Below, one piece after another: positions 1-8,458 of a stretch of 17,276 bases of DNA. Within the stretch, counting starts at the first letter, position 1, and each line of letters starts with the position of its first letter. Under the pieces are notes generated by a model. That model ran no database searches and was not told the DNA's origin. It saw only the letters and a program-made list of their open reading frames with translations. The translations under genes and the position numbers were made by a program. The DNA is from Cylindrodendrum hubeiense (Eukaryota; Ascomycota; Sordariomycetes; Hypocreales; Nectriaceae), in assembly GCA_014621425.1 (NCBI GenBank), contig JAANBB010000656.1:1-17276 (forward strand), in the 5' to 3' direction.

Positions 1-2500
1 TTTGATCAGATGATGCCAGTTGATGGTATCGGTCAGGCTGGTCTATTTTGTTCACTTTGCGAGTCTTTTATCTACGCCTTTACCGACATTGCGGACGCAT
101 CGCCTTTGTGCCGTTATCACCACAGTCACATCACCTGTTTTTGGGTGGGTTGGTTGTTAGGTCTCTGACCATCTCTGCACCTTTCCCCCACACAGTATAT
201 TGATTTCATGGCCTCATGAATCAACTTGCCTGAGCCTATTATGCATATTCACACCTGTCGTCGCAGCTTTCGCGATCAGATTCTTGAGTCTGTTATGCGC
301 GAAGACCAATTTCAGACCTATGGTAAGCTTAGTGCATCAAATGTCTCGATCCTTGCCGTTCTATTGGAGCAGAAACCAGGCACTCGCGCCGGATAGCCAG
401 GCATCCATACGGTTCGCAGTGGTCAGCTCTGGCGTAGCCAGCCTTATTTACTTGCTAACCCTTGTCGCATTGCAGGAACACTCCCTGCATCAACATCCTG
501 AAAAGGGTGCGGGCAAGCACAGTGAAACGAGGTGTTCTGAAAGACGAAAAAAAGGTAATAACGCCCGCGAGGGTTACGGATAAAAATTAGGAAATATTGA
601 TGTCTAAAAATGCTGTCCTATTATTAAGGCCACAAATCGGACCTGCTTATCACACTGAACACGGCACTTTTAGCTGATCCTAAATTCAACACCGATGTTT
701 ACTTGTCTCTCTTGAGAGAAGAATAGGCAAAGAGGGGGTGGAGATCATTACATACGATATAACAAAAGGAGTAGACCAAACTCTGAGCAGATATGGCATG
801 GTAAAGGATGTAGACGGAGCGGAGTGCGAACACTGCTATCGGGACGTATGGGTAATCTTGCCGACAACGGAAGGAAATTATCATCACGGTTTATAAACCC
901 GGCCCTGCCGTTTTCGTAATGGGGTAGCAAAGCGTGAGGACAAGAATCTCATGTGGTCGGGTGGATGGCAAAGGTCGGGTCAGTTAAACTAGGCAAGGCT
1001 CCCCCATCCGCTCTCCCTTAGTCAAACAGCTGAGAAGCGGTAGATTTGTACTCTGGTCAAGTGATGATCGGGGGGTGCCCACTGTTTTATGTTCTCCAGC
1101 TTGGTTTAATGTTGGTGTGGACGCTTTAATTAAAGCGCCTTGGGCTTCCCCGTTGATTTGCTTCGTTGTCAGAATGGCTCGGCGCGTGACCACGCTGTCC
1201 CACTAGCCTTGACTTTCCCGTATGTTGACATTAGATTCCACTCCCGACTCACAAGTGTTCAGGGAATGGATGCTTTGGGAGAAGGAGAATAGAAACTCAA
1301 TATCGGTCGAAGGTATGTTGCGGATCTGTGAGGTGATTGCAAGTTAAAAGTATGTGCTACATAAAAGAATTACAAGTGGAGTGAACCTAAGATTGCAAAA
1401 TCCAGTAACTTAATCGAAGGTTGAATGGATGAGGTGGAGTAGCCGTGGTTTGGCGGGTTTCTGGTATCTGTGGAAATATTACAACCTAGCGCTTTTATAG
1501 AACCTGTACTCTGAGCTGACTGACCTTGCTCGCGTGCTTAGGCGTTCATGGGCGTCTAATATCTGAAGAGACGAGCTTATCAGGCCGGAAAAGGGTCTGC
1601 TTCGCTGACTGAGAATCGAGGTATCATGGTGCAGAAAGGTCTTCTTTGCTAAGAAGTATGACCTGACATTGAGAAAGATCGGGGTGATATCCGGAATGGT
1701 AAACTCCTGGGTACTCTACTCGGAGGACACGCCGACCGACCTCGTTGGCTCTTTTTACTAGGCGATAAGGATAAACCAGGCAGTCACAGGGGTGGAAGCC
1801 CGTGTTTGTCGAAAGGGACCCAGGCAGCGTGGAAAGAGGGGCCCAAGGCAAGTTCTTCCCGTCCATAGTATGGTTCAGGCCTCTGGCGTTTAAACGGGGG
1901 CCTCTGGGATGAGTAGATACCAGTTTCATTAATCATCCACGTTAAAACTTCTTTAATATCGTGAACCAAGTTCTGTTGTTCATCCTCGTTTCATCTAGGG
2001 GCGTAAAGCCAGAAACGGCTCTTAATCAGAGACGAGGCAAGGCGTACAGATCCCAAGATATGCCCAATCATCACACCAGATTGGATGACCGTATTTAGCA
2101 CAGTCACAGGGATGCCAACTCTTATTCGCGACTAAAAAAGGCCATTGGATAGGATCTCCGGGGCTCGTGGCGTGACTCGTGAGTATACTGACGAGAGTGA
2201 AAGGGAAGGACTTAGTGGCGAGAAATTGAACCTTTTACATCTTAAGCAGGTCCAAACTAATGAGATCCATATAAAGTGGCACCTTGGAACTGTTTCCCCG
2301 AGATCCTTGGGGTGGTTGTCTATCGTCCTGTGGGAAACCAATTACCTATTTCAGCATGCGCTAGCGGTGGCTGCAAAATGGGGTAATCTCCACAAGCCCT
2401 GGTATGTAATTTCTAGCGAGACATCCTCTCAGCACACCCATCCCAACCTCGCGCCTCCTCGTCTGACCATTCTAGGCCGTTCGAGTCAGGACGCGCAGCG
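1..2500. other. Gene-free stretch, no supported feature
   Basis: I find no gene here on either strand. Open frames are short (at most about 140 codons), the longest begin at TTG rather than ATG, and none shows a recognisable domain, a plausible exon chain or fungal codon preference. There is no tRNA-like fold with a B box, no simple-sequence array and no terminal inverted repeat that I can see. TpA is not obviously enriched, so heavy repeat-induced point mutation is not evident by eye. It could be plain intergenic DNA or the decayed remains of a gene or element. Confidence 0.5.
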
Positions 2501-3322
2501 GGGAACCTGGCCGGGGTCAGTCCACGGGGTAACTTCTTGGGGAAAGCCCCATTCCCCGCTGCGGCCGCGGGTATAAGCCGAAAACAATGCGCCCCCCATT
2601 GGCTCGTAGGCTCGTGCTGGGACTAAGATCAAGAAGGTTCGTGCCACGAAGCCATCGGTTAGAGGACACGGTAGGATACAAGCCGGCCTGCTCTTCTCCT
2701 CGAATCAGGAGGCACGCATTAGTTCGGCTAGTTAGTTGGGGTTGGCTTAGCCGCCCGCATGAGGGGATGATTCACGTGGACAAGAGGCCCCATTCCCCGG
2801 TCATCTGGAAATGTTCAGTCCAGGCTTGTGCGGTGTTCAGAGGGCAGCATCAACTCCCAGGGCTGCCAGAATCCGCCAGTCGTACAATCGATTCCACAGT
2901 CCCGACAATACAAACACTGAGAGCACCCCCCTTTTAATAGACAGATTATGGAAATAACACCAGTTGCCCCAAACCCTTGGCGGAACAGGGTTCAAGGCAA
3001 TAGGCTGGCGTTTTGAACCTGGTGCGGGCGGTTACTGCGGGGTAGCCGTCCATACTTACCCAAATAGGAAAATCTGGGGAAGTGACCCTGAGGGAGACAT
3101 GCAAGGGCTGAATGTGGAGAGATCATGCCGAGGTGTCCTGATGCAGTAGCTACGCCCGACTTTCGTCTGGAGAGGATGTTGACGAACTTGGGGAAAGTTA
3201 TATCTATAAATGGGCCATGTCCGGACATTTGAACGAATTCCAACCATCAAACAGAACACACAACAACCATCACATCCTACTGCTTCTTCAACAATCACCT
3301 TGTCTTTGAATCCCATCCCACA
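2501..3322 (+). promoter_or_regulatory. Promoter and leader of the sugar transporter gene
   Basis: This is the upstream region of the transporter. A TATA box (TATAAA) lies at 3205-3210, about 113 bp before the ATG. The last 85 bp before the start are rich in A and C/T and contain no ATG after 3220, as expected for a fungal leader. Hexamers fitting the CreA/Cre1 consensus SYGGRG occur at 2511-2516 (+), 2554-2559 (-), 2795-2800 (-), 3037-3042 (+) and 3074-3079 (+). Two of these lie in an exact 13-bp direct repeat. A CACGTG E-box is at 2773-2778. The hexamer is short enough that some matches arise by chance, so carbon repression is an inference. Confidence 0.5.
2546..2799. repeat. 13-bp direct repeat pair in the transporter promoter
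   Basis: The sequence GCCCCATTCCCCG occurs exactly at 2546-2558 and again at 2787-2799, 241 bp apart. On the minus strand each copy ends in a GGGG-containing hexamer that fits the CreA consensus (GCGGGG and CCGGGG). It may be a duplicated binding site for a zinc-finger regulator, or coincidence in G/C-rich sequence. Confidence 0.4.
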
Positions 3323-5046
3323 ATGTCGGAGAAGAAAAAGGCAGGGTCTGATCCCTCGCTCTCTGAGCCGTCGGCTCTGGCGAAATCAGAGCATCTTGAG
3401 ATCCCTCATGACACCAAGTCGCAGAGCTTCCCTGAGGGGGAGGTCATACTCCAGGACATCTCCTACGGAGCGGACGGAATCCGCGGCATCTTGGGTTCGG
3501 GATACGTGACGGGAGCTGCTTTCCTGGCCTCGCTCGGCGGCTTTTCCTTTGGATATGACCAGGGCGTCATCTCCATCATCAATGTCATGCCGCTGTTCCA
3601 CAGTGCCTACCCCGAGACAAAGACGGCGTTCGGCACAGGCTTCATGACTGGCATGCTCCTGCTCGGTGCCTTCTTCGGGTGTATCTTTATGCCGTACCTG
3701 GCTGATAAGATCTCCCGAAAGTGGGCTCTGACCGTTGTTGTTGTCATCTTCGATATCGGTGCCATCATTCAGACGACTGCCACAAGCTACGGCATGCTGG
3801 TTGCTGGCAGAGCCATTGGAGGAATCGGAGTTGGCACACTTGCCATGGTGAGTGAAGAATACACCTAAACCACACACAGAATAACTAACTAACAATCCGC
3901 TAGGGCGCACCGCTGTACATCTCCGAAATCTCTCCACCCAACCTCCGAGGTACGCTCCTCGTACTCGAGTCGATATCGATTGTGTCAGGCGTTGTCATTG
4001 CGTTCTGGATCACCTTTGCCACACGAAACATCCCCAGCGAAGTCTCCTTCAGACTCCCGCTCGGTCTGCAGATGGTCTGCGCCACATTTCTGGGAGCTTG
4101 CATTCACTTCTTCCCGTACTCCCCTCGTTGGCTCGCCATGGTCAACAGGTCAGACGAAGCCTTGGCTAGTCTCAGCCGGCTGAGGAACTTGCCCGCAACC
4201 GATGATCGAGTCCAAGCCGAATACAAGTCCATCATCACCGAAGTCGAGTTCCAGAAGTTGGTGGAGGAAGCCAAGCATCCGGGCGTCGGCGGTTTGAAGC
4301 TTGAGCTCTTGCTATGGCTAGATCTCTTTGACCGTAAGAAATGGCGCCGTCTCGCCGTCGGATGCGGTGTCTGCTTCTTCCAACAGTTCAGTGGCATTAA
4401 CGCCTTCATCTACTACGCACCAACCCTATTCCGATCGATTGGACAGTCTGATGAGATGTCTTTGATTCTCTCCGGTGTCTTCAACATCCTGCAGCTTGTT
4501 GCGGTGGCGGTCTGCTTCGTGATTATCGACAAGGTAGGCCGACGTCCTCTGGCTATTATCGGAGGATTCGGCACGGCTGTTTGCTACGCCGTGATCGCTG
4601 TTCTCGCCGGGCTCTATTCCAAAGATTGGAGTGCAAACCCAGCTGCCGGATGGGCATGCGTGGCCATGGCCTTTGCCTTTATCCTCGTCTACGGTGTTTC
4701 CTACTCTCCTCTTGGTTGGGCTCTGCCTCCAGAGGTCTTCTCCACATCCTCCCGGGCAAAGGGTGTTGCTCTGGCGACTTGTGTGAACTGGTTGTCCAAC
4801 TTTACGGTCGGTGTCGCAACGCCGCCCATGCTGGAATCAATTGGCTTCGGGACCTACGTCTTCTTCGCTGTGTTTTGTGGTCTCGCTGGAGTTTGGGCGC
4901 TTCTGCTTGTGCCGGAAACCAAGGGACGGACGCTGGAGCAGATGGATGAAGTATTCGGGGACATGAGTGGACATGAAGAGGTGGAAATGATGAGACAGGC
5001 TGCCTACTCTGCCGATCGAATCGTGGGCAACGGCCAAACTGTCTGA
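3323..5046 (+). CDS. MFS sugar (monosaccharide) transporter, 555 aa, one intron
   Basis: This is a plasma-membrane sugar permease of the major facilitator superfamily, probably a proton symporter for a hexose or related monosaccharide. Exon 1 is 3323-3847 and exon 2 is 3904-5046; joined they encode 555 residues, normal for the family, with 12 predicted membrane segments. Family signatures appear in order: GYDQGV (77-82), GRAIGGIGVG (162-171), PYSPRWL (246-252, the PESPRWL position), QQFSGINAFIYY (335-346), DKVGRRP (384-390) and VPETKG (511-516). The N-terminus (about 50 residues) and the short C-terminus are hydrophilic and cytosolic. The start is supported by an A at -3 and by the leader upstream. 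It stands alone on the plus strand with no partner enzyme nearby. Substrate cannot be read from the sequence; quinate, xylose or disaccharide transport are alternatives within the same family. Confidence 0.95.
3848..3903 (+). other. Spliceosomal intron of the sugar transporter gene (56 nt)
   Basis: The donor is GTGAGT directly after an ATG codon for Met175, and the acceptor is TAG before GGC. A tandem CTAAC branch-point motif sits about 15 nt before the acceptor. The intron is phase 0, and removing it joins the conserved GRAIGGIGVGTLAM segment to GAPLYISEISPP, the expected continuation in sugar porters. Unspliced, the frame stops at 3866-3868. Confidence 0.95.
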
Positions 5047-5451
5047 GTAAGAAGAAGCTCCACGTACAGGTGGCGATACTGTACGTCAACATACTCAGCA
5101 ACCTCTCTCTATAAACTATAGTCGTGAATATAAAGAAGACCTATTTATGAAACATTACGTATAACAAACTGCCATTGCTTGATATCCAACCTGAGATCAA
5201 CTGGTGTTGCATTGAACCGGGCACCCACTGCCCTCCCCCATGATTTGAGCCGACTAGTTCCGTGTAAACTCCAAAGTACTACCTGTGAGCACTTGGTTGA
5301 CTTAGCATTGGGCTTGTAATATTCCCGGCTCAAATCCGATCACGCTCCTCTGTGCACACGCAGAGCCCAATTATGCTACCCAACCTTTCATAAAATAGAA
5401 TTGGCGAGAATTATTCAAGCAAAACACAAGCCATCACGTGATAGCTTGGTT
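5047..5451. other. Intergenic, transporter 3' region and tRNA upstream
   Basis: There is no gene in this 405-bp stretch. The first 100-150 bp are A/T-rich, as expected for a transcript 3' end. A perfect 10-bp palindrome ATCACGTGAT, containing the E-box CACGTG, lies at 5433-5442, ten bases before the tRNA. Confidence 0.6.
5433..5442. promoter_or_regulatory. E-box palindrome just upstream of tRNA-Pro
   Basis: ATCACGTGAT is a perfect palindrome with core CACGTG, the class of site bound by fungal bHLH factors such as Cbf1/Pho4-type proteins. It ends nine bases before the mature tRNA 5' end. A role in transcription by RNA polymerase III is speculative. Confidence 0.3.
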
Positions 5452-5542
5452 GGTCTGGTGGTCTAGCGGTATGATTCTCGCTTAGGGTACACCCTATAGC
5501 ATAGCTTGCGAGAGGTCCCGGGTTCAATCCCCGGCCAGACCC
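5452..5542 (+). tRNA. tRNA-Pro (anticodon AGG) with 19-nt intron
   Basis: All cloverleaf parts are visible. The acceptor stem GGTCTGG (5452-5458) pairs with CCAGACC (5535-5541), followed by discriminator C at 5542. The D arm contains the A box (TGGTCTAGCGGT). The anticodon stem CTCGC/GCGAG encloses loop TTAGGGT with anticodon AGG at 5484-5486. The T arm contains the B box GGTTCAATCCC (5521-5531). A 19-nt intron (5488-5506) interrupts the loop one base 3' of the anticodon, the canonical position. The intron contains ACCCTA (5491-5496), complementary to TAGGGT around the anticodon (5483-5488), as in the usual precursor anticodon-intron helix. Without the intron the gene is 72 nt, the standard length, and AGG (read as IGG after editing) decodes CCU/CCC/CCA. 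Confidence 0.97.
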
Positions 5543-5546
5543 TTCA

Positions 5547-5559
5547 TTTTTGTCTTTTT
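5547..5559 (+). terminator. RNA polymerase III terminator of tRNA-Pro
   Basis: Two runs of five T residues (5547-5551 and 5555-5559) begin four bases after the tRNA. Runs of T on the coding strand terminate RNA polymerase III; the second may act as a backup. Confidence 0.85.
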
Positions 5560-5563
5560 GCCA

Positions 5564-5582
5564 TTCTTCTATAATAGAAGAA
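5564..5582. repeat. Perfect 9-bp inverted repeat downstream of the tRNA
   Basis: TTCTTCTAT and ATAGAAGAA flank a single A. The sequence could fold as a 7-bp stem with a 5-nt loop. It lies five bases after the second T run. The function is unknown; it may be chance in A/T-rich DNA. Confidence 0.4.
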
Positions 5583-6095
5583 GAATCCTGGTGGAGTCGC
5601 TCACCAACACTGCCTACTTACTTACTACTTACCCCCTCTCTAGCTCAGGTAATCCGAAGTATTACTATCTTAAATGAAGAAGATCCGTAATAAATAGCTA
5701 TTGTATATTCGAGCAATGTATCAAACCGCTTGCTCTATATCACGATGGAATCTTCACAAGACAACAAGACCCGCCGCCCGCAGGCAATGATTGACGATGA
5801 TGGTTTAATAACGATGGCTACCATATGCCGCTGATATTATGAACAGTATCTCCAAGCACTGCACTTTACCTACTCCATCCACCATACCTTTTTGATGTTT
5901 CAGCGACTGAAATACGACAGCAGATTATCAAGGAGTTTTAGCACTGGACAATGCACGTCCAAACGAACTCCCTAATATGTTCGATCCCTTACACATTTAA
6001 GATCAGGAGCCAAGAATTCAGCGGTCCCACTAGTGATATTGGTATTAACGATTGGGTCGACAATAGATTGGTTGTTCGACGGCGGATTGTAGCCC
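5583..6095. other. Intergenic, no gene seen
   Basis: This A/T-rich stretch lies between the tRNA and the 3' end of the minus-strand secreted-protein gene. I see no open frame with coding character and no RNA gene. The part nearest 6095 is presumably the 3' untranslated region of that gene. Confidence 0.6.
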
Positions 6096-6336
6096 TCAAC
6101 CTTGGTTCTTCATCTCCTCATAATCCACCAAATCATCGACCTCCTTCGCAGATTCCTTCTTCGCAGCCTCCTCCTTCGAAGCCTTTCCCTTCGCGGTCTT
6201 CCCCTTCGTAGACTCCTTCTCTACGTCCTCCTTCTTCACGGCCTCTTTCTTCGCCGCCTCCTCCATCGCAGCCTCCTCCTCAGCCGCCTCCTCCATCGCA
6301 GCCTTCATCTTCGCCGCCTCCTTCTCGGCTGGCTTC
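6096..6336 (-). pseudogene. Out-of-frame continuation of the secreted protein's repeat tail
   Basis: In the next frame (shifted by +1), the same A/K/E-rich composition resumes exactly where the main frame turns into atypical sequence. It starts at about KPAEKEAAK (6333 downward), runs about 78 codons, and ends VDDLVDYEEMKNQG at a TGA (6096-6098). The DDLVDYE module is the same as those upstream in the main frame. No GT-AG intron can account for the change, because no donor GT occurs on this strand between 6301 and 6360. The simplest reading is a one-base insertion (or assembly error) in the repeat; without it the protein would have about 495 residues. Programmed frameshifting is possible but not suggested by an obvious slippery site. 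Confidence 0.7.
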
Positions 6337-6497
6337 CTTCTTCGCTGCCTCCTTCTTCGCTGCCTCCTCCATCGCGGCCTTCTTCTCCTGATAATCCACC
6401 AAATCCTCGATCTTCTTCGCAGCGTCCTCCTTCGCAGCGTTCTCCTTCGCCGCCTCCATCGCCTCATAGTCCACCAAATCATCGACCTCCTTTGCAG
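6116..6497. repeat. 36-bp direct duplication within the repeat tail (two copies)
   Basis: Positions 6116-6151 and 6462-6497 match at 34 of 36 bases and both encode the A-K-E-V-D-D-L-V-D-Y-E module on the minus strand. Their starts are 346 bp apart, one more than a multiple of three. The two copies therefore lie in different frames, which independently supports a one-base insertion between them. A third, more diverged copy lies near 6386-6422. Confidence 0.85.
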
Positions 6498-7584
6498 GCT
6501 CCTCCTTTGCAGGCTCCTCCTTTGCAGGCTCCTCCTTCGCAGGCTCCCCCTTCGCCGCCTCCTTTTTCGCGGCTTCCTTCTGCGCGGCCTCCTCCATCGC
6601 GATCTTCATCTCCTCATAATCCACCCACTCCTCGGCCATCTCCTCCTCGGCCCCTTCCTTGTCAGCCTTTTCTTTGTCAAGCTTGTCTTTCTGCTCAGAC
6701 ATCGGGTCATAAGGTCTGATCTCCTGATTGTAAGGATCGCCTTTGTACTGTTCTTCAATTTTCTGTATTATCTCCACCTCGTGATCCGGTCTGCCATCTG
6801 GATCGGGAAACTCCCACTCGGCCCTGAAGTTCTCGGTCGGGCTGGTATGCCCGTTGGCCTCGGGCATCCAATTGATGTACTTGTCGACGTTCTTGTGAAA
6901 CTTCGGCCTGTCCTTGTGCGCTCCCCACTCGGGCGGCCGTCCAGCCCACACAACCTGGTTCACATGCGGGTTGTCTCGCCCAATCTTCAGATCGCACAGC
7001 TCCTCGCCAATCCACCCACGCCCATACGCCTTGTCCCCTTTGAGAAATACCCACCCGGGCGTGGTATCGCCGCAGGAGTTGAAGTAGTGCGTCTCGGCCC
7101 ACTTGTACTCGCGGCCCGAGCAGCTCTGCCGCTTCTGCTTGTAGTTGCACACGTAGACGACCACCTCGCCGCGGCGCGCGGCCGAGATGTGCGCCATGCG
7201 CCTGGGCACGACCCAGCGGTTACAGAAGCTCATGAGGTTGGCGCGCGCGATCTGGTAGTCTGCCAGATCGTATGGCGGCTCGCTGTAGATGCAGTCCCAG
7301 TCCAGGACGTCCAGGGGCACTTTGCCGTAGTCGCCGGGGATGTCTTGGACGGGGAGTACCGGAGGAGCGAGATCCGGGAGGTACTCTGGCGGGCCATTGG
7401 GAAGGAGTTGCTCATCCTTGAACCTGTAGGCGCGTTTAATGATGGGTTTGGTCTCGCTGTTGTCCTCGTCGGGGAGCGTGATGTGGTAAACCCCGTCAGG
7501 GAGATGCCGGGGAAACACCCAAGCCGCGCACAGCGAAGAGCTGAGGGTGACGGAGACGAAAACCAAGAAGATGAACGACCTCAT
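6280..7584 (-). CDS. Secreted six-cysteine protein with AKE-rich repeat tail, 434 aa as read
   Basis: Residues 1-20 or so form a signal peptide (MRSF, hydrophobic core, likely cleavage near LCA/AW), so the protein is probably exported. The start has A at -3 and a TATA box 57 bp upstream. The mature N-terminal part (to about 230) carries LPDGVY near the start and six cysteines (98, 121, 146, 155, 171, 197) in a region with YVCNY, SCG and a GW motif. From memory this resembles an uncharacterised family of fungal secreted proteins; I could not verify this. Residues 300-420 are a charged, probably helical tail of A/K/E repeats with the modules EEWVDYEEMK, VDDLVDYEAM and IEDLVDYQEK, plus EEPAK repeats. 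The final residues (SREGGG to the stop) are out of keeping with the tail and follow a frame break near 6333. Function is unknown; a cell-wall, matrix or effector-like role is speculation. Confidence 0.8.
   Translation of the reverse strand: MRSFIFLVFVSVTLSSSLCAAWVFPRHLPDGVYHITLPDEDNSETKPIIKRAYRFKDEQLLPNGPPEYLPDLAPPVLPVQDIPGDYGKVPLDVLDWDCIYSEPPYDLADYQIARANLMSFCNRWVVPRRMAHISAARRGEVVVYVCNYKQKRQSCSGREYKWAETHYFNSCGDTTPGWVFLKGDKAYGRGWIGEELCDLKIGRDNPHVNQVVWAGRPPEWGAHKDRPKFHKNVDKYINWMPEANGHTSPTENFRAEWEFPDPDGRPDHEVEIIQKIEEQYKGDPYNQEIRPYDPMSEQKDKLDKEKADKEGAEEEMAEEWVDYEEMKIAMEEAAQKEAAKKEAAKGEPAKEEPAKEEPAKEEPAKEVDDLVDYEAMEAAKENAAKEDAAKKIEDLVDYQEKKAAMEEAAKKEAAKKEASREGGGEDEGCDGGGG
6486..6545. repeat. 15-bp minisatellite, four copies, coding EEPAK
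   Basis: The unit CCTCCTTTGCAGGCT (plus strand) occurs four times head to tail at 6486-6500, 6501-6515, 6516-6530 and 6531-6545. The first three are identical and the fourth differs by one base; a more decayed unit follows. Read on the minus strand, each unit encodes EEPAK. Its length is a multiple of three, so copy-number change keeps the frame. Confidence 0.9.
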
Positions 7585-7640
7585 GATGATGGCTGATGAT
7601 GTAGAGTACTTGTTAGTGATGAAGGTTCTTTCTTCCTAAA

Positions 7641-7647
7641 ATTTATA
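7641..7647 (-). promoter_or_regulatory. TATA box of the secreted-protein gene
   Basis: TATAAAT on the minus strand lies 57 bp upstream of the ATG at 7584, with a pyrimidine/purine-mixed leader between. This spacing implies a short 5' leader. Confidence 0.55.
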
Positions 7648-7981
7648 GCCATGACCTTGAGAGTAGGTTTGACATCCAAGGGAACACACCGTGATGGGCA
7701 TGCTGTCATATGCGTGATACATTACATAACCTGCATATCCTTCATGCAGTCTATTGCCGGTTTCAAGGTATCCAAATAGCTATAGTAGGTGATCAATGGT
7801 GACAGGTTCGTCATAATACAGGCCGCAATATGTATGTGCATCAGGCGGTATACTTTGACACCAACTTCAATCTTCATCATGGTCGTTGGCATGACGCTGC
7901 AGTTTTCAGCTGCAATTATATGGTACTCCTAAATATAAGAATACGTATTGGGACCTATTTCCGAACATCTCTGCTAAGAAC

Positions 7982-7995
7982 CTTAGGTACCTAAG
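7982..7995. repeat. 14-bp perfect palindrome CTTAGGTACCTAAG
   Basis: The palindrome is perfect for 14 bp. After one mismatch on each side it extends by two more pairs (7979-7998). TAGGTACCTA-type motifs recur in intergenic DNA of several Sordariomycetes as far as I recall, so it could be a protein-binding site or a remnant of a small repeat. Confidence 0.5.
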
Positions 7996-8458
7996 CTTGA
8001 TTGGTGATGTCACATAATATCTAATCCGTTGGCTGAACTCGTTTCACAGGGACAAACACTCAAACTTGGGTCAAGCGCGACAAACGTCGCTTATGTTCTA
8101 ATGCAAAACCCTCTCCTCGGAGAGAAACATCGCTAGCAAAAAAAATACCTAGAAACCCTGATGCAATACCCATCTACTCATGAGGTCTTTCCCCATGAGC
8201 CGCCAAGCACGGAGACCAGTCCCGGCCAGCAAATGCCCAATGGCAGACGTCTCGTCTCGTCTTATCAATCCCAAGAAAAACCCCGGGCCATATCGGCCCC
8301 CCTGAACCGGTACGCCATGCAAACAACCAGGGAAGCCTCGAAACGCTCCTAAGAAATCGAGCCAATCCTTAAATCAAACGCAGACCTCCCAGCTCTCATG
8401 TCCCATTATCCTCATCACATAATCTCCTCATATACATATGTGTCAACTTGCCGTTCGT

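Larger units (their letters stand above)
7585..8458. other. Intergenic: secreted-protein promoter and sok1 3' region
   Basis: No gene is seen in this 874-bp gap between two minus-strand genes. The low-coordinate side holds the secreted-protein promoter and the high-coordinate side the sok1 3' untranslated region. The stretch includes a 14-bp perfect palindrome at 7982-7995 and a short inverted repeat CTCTCC-tc-GGAGAG at 8111-8124 followed by an A-run. Confidence 0.6.

Noticed and set aside
200..583. 127-codon open frame on the plus strand with two hydrophobic stretches, preceded by a splice-acceptor-like CT tract
   Set aside because: It begins at TTG, the exon-like context has no upstream partner, and the translation resembles no known family; probably chance.
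2145..2937. Two consecutive plus-strand open frames (143 and 116 codons) before the transporter
   Set aside because: The first starts at TTG, the second is rich in Arg/Pro/Ser without domain features, and both overlap the likely promoter.
2988..3021. tRNA-like GGTTCAA sequence upstream of the transporter
   Set aside because: The B-box match fails at its last positions and no cloverleaf or A box can be built around it.
6280..6411. An intron as the explanation for the frame change in the secreted-protein tail
   Set aside because: The only donor-like GT nearby lies inside a conserved DLVDYQ module, and 6301-6360 has no GT on the minus strand; an indel explains the data better.
6102..7596. Long antisense open frames (205 and 271 codons) opposite the secreted-protein gene
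   Set aside because: They mirror the three-base periodic repeats and high GC at third positions of the real gene; the minus frame has a signal peptide, cysteine pattern, TATA box and modular repeats.
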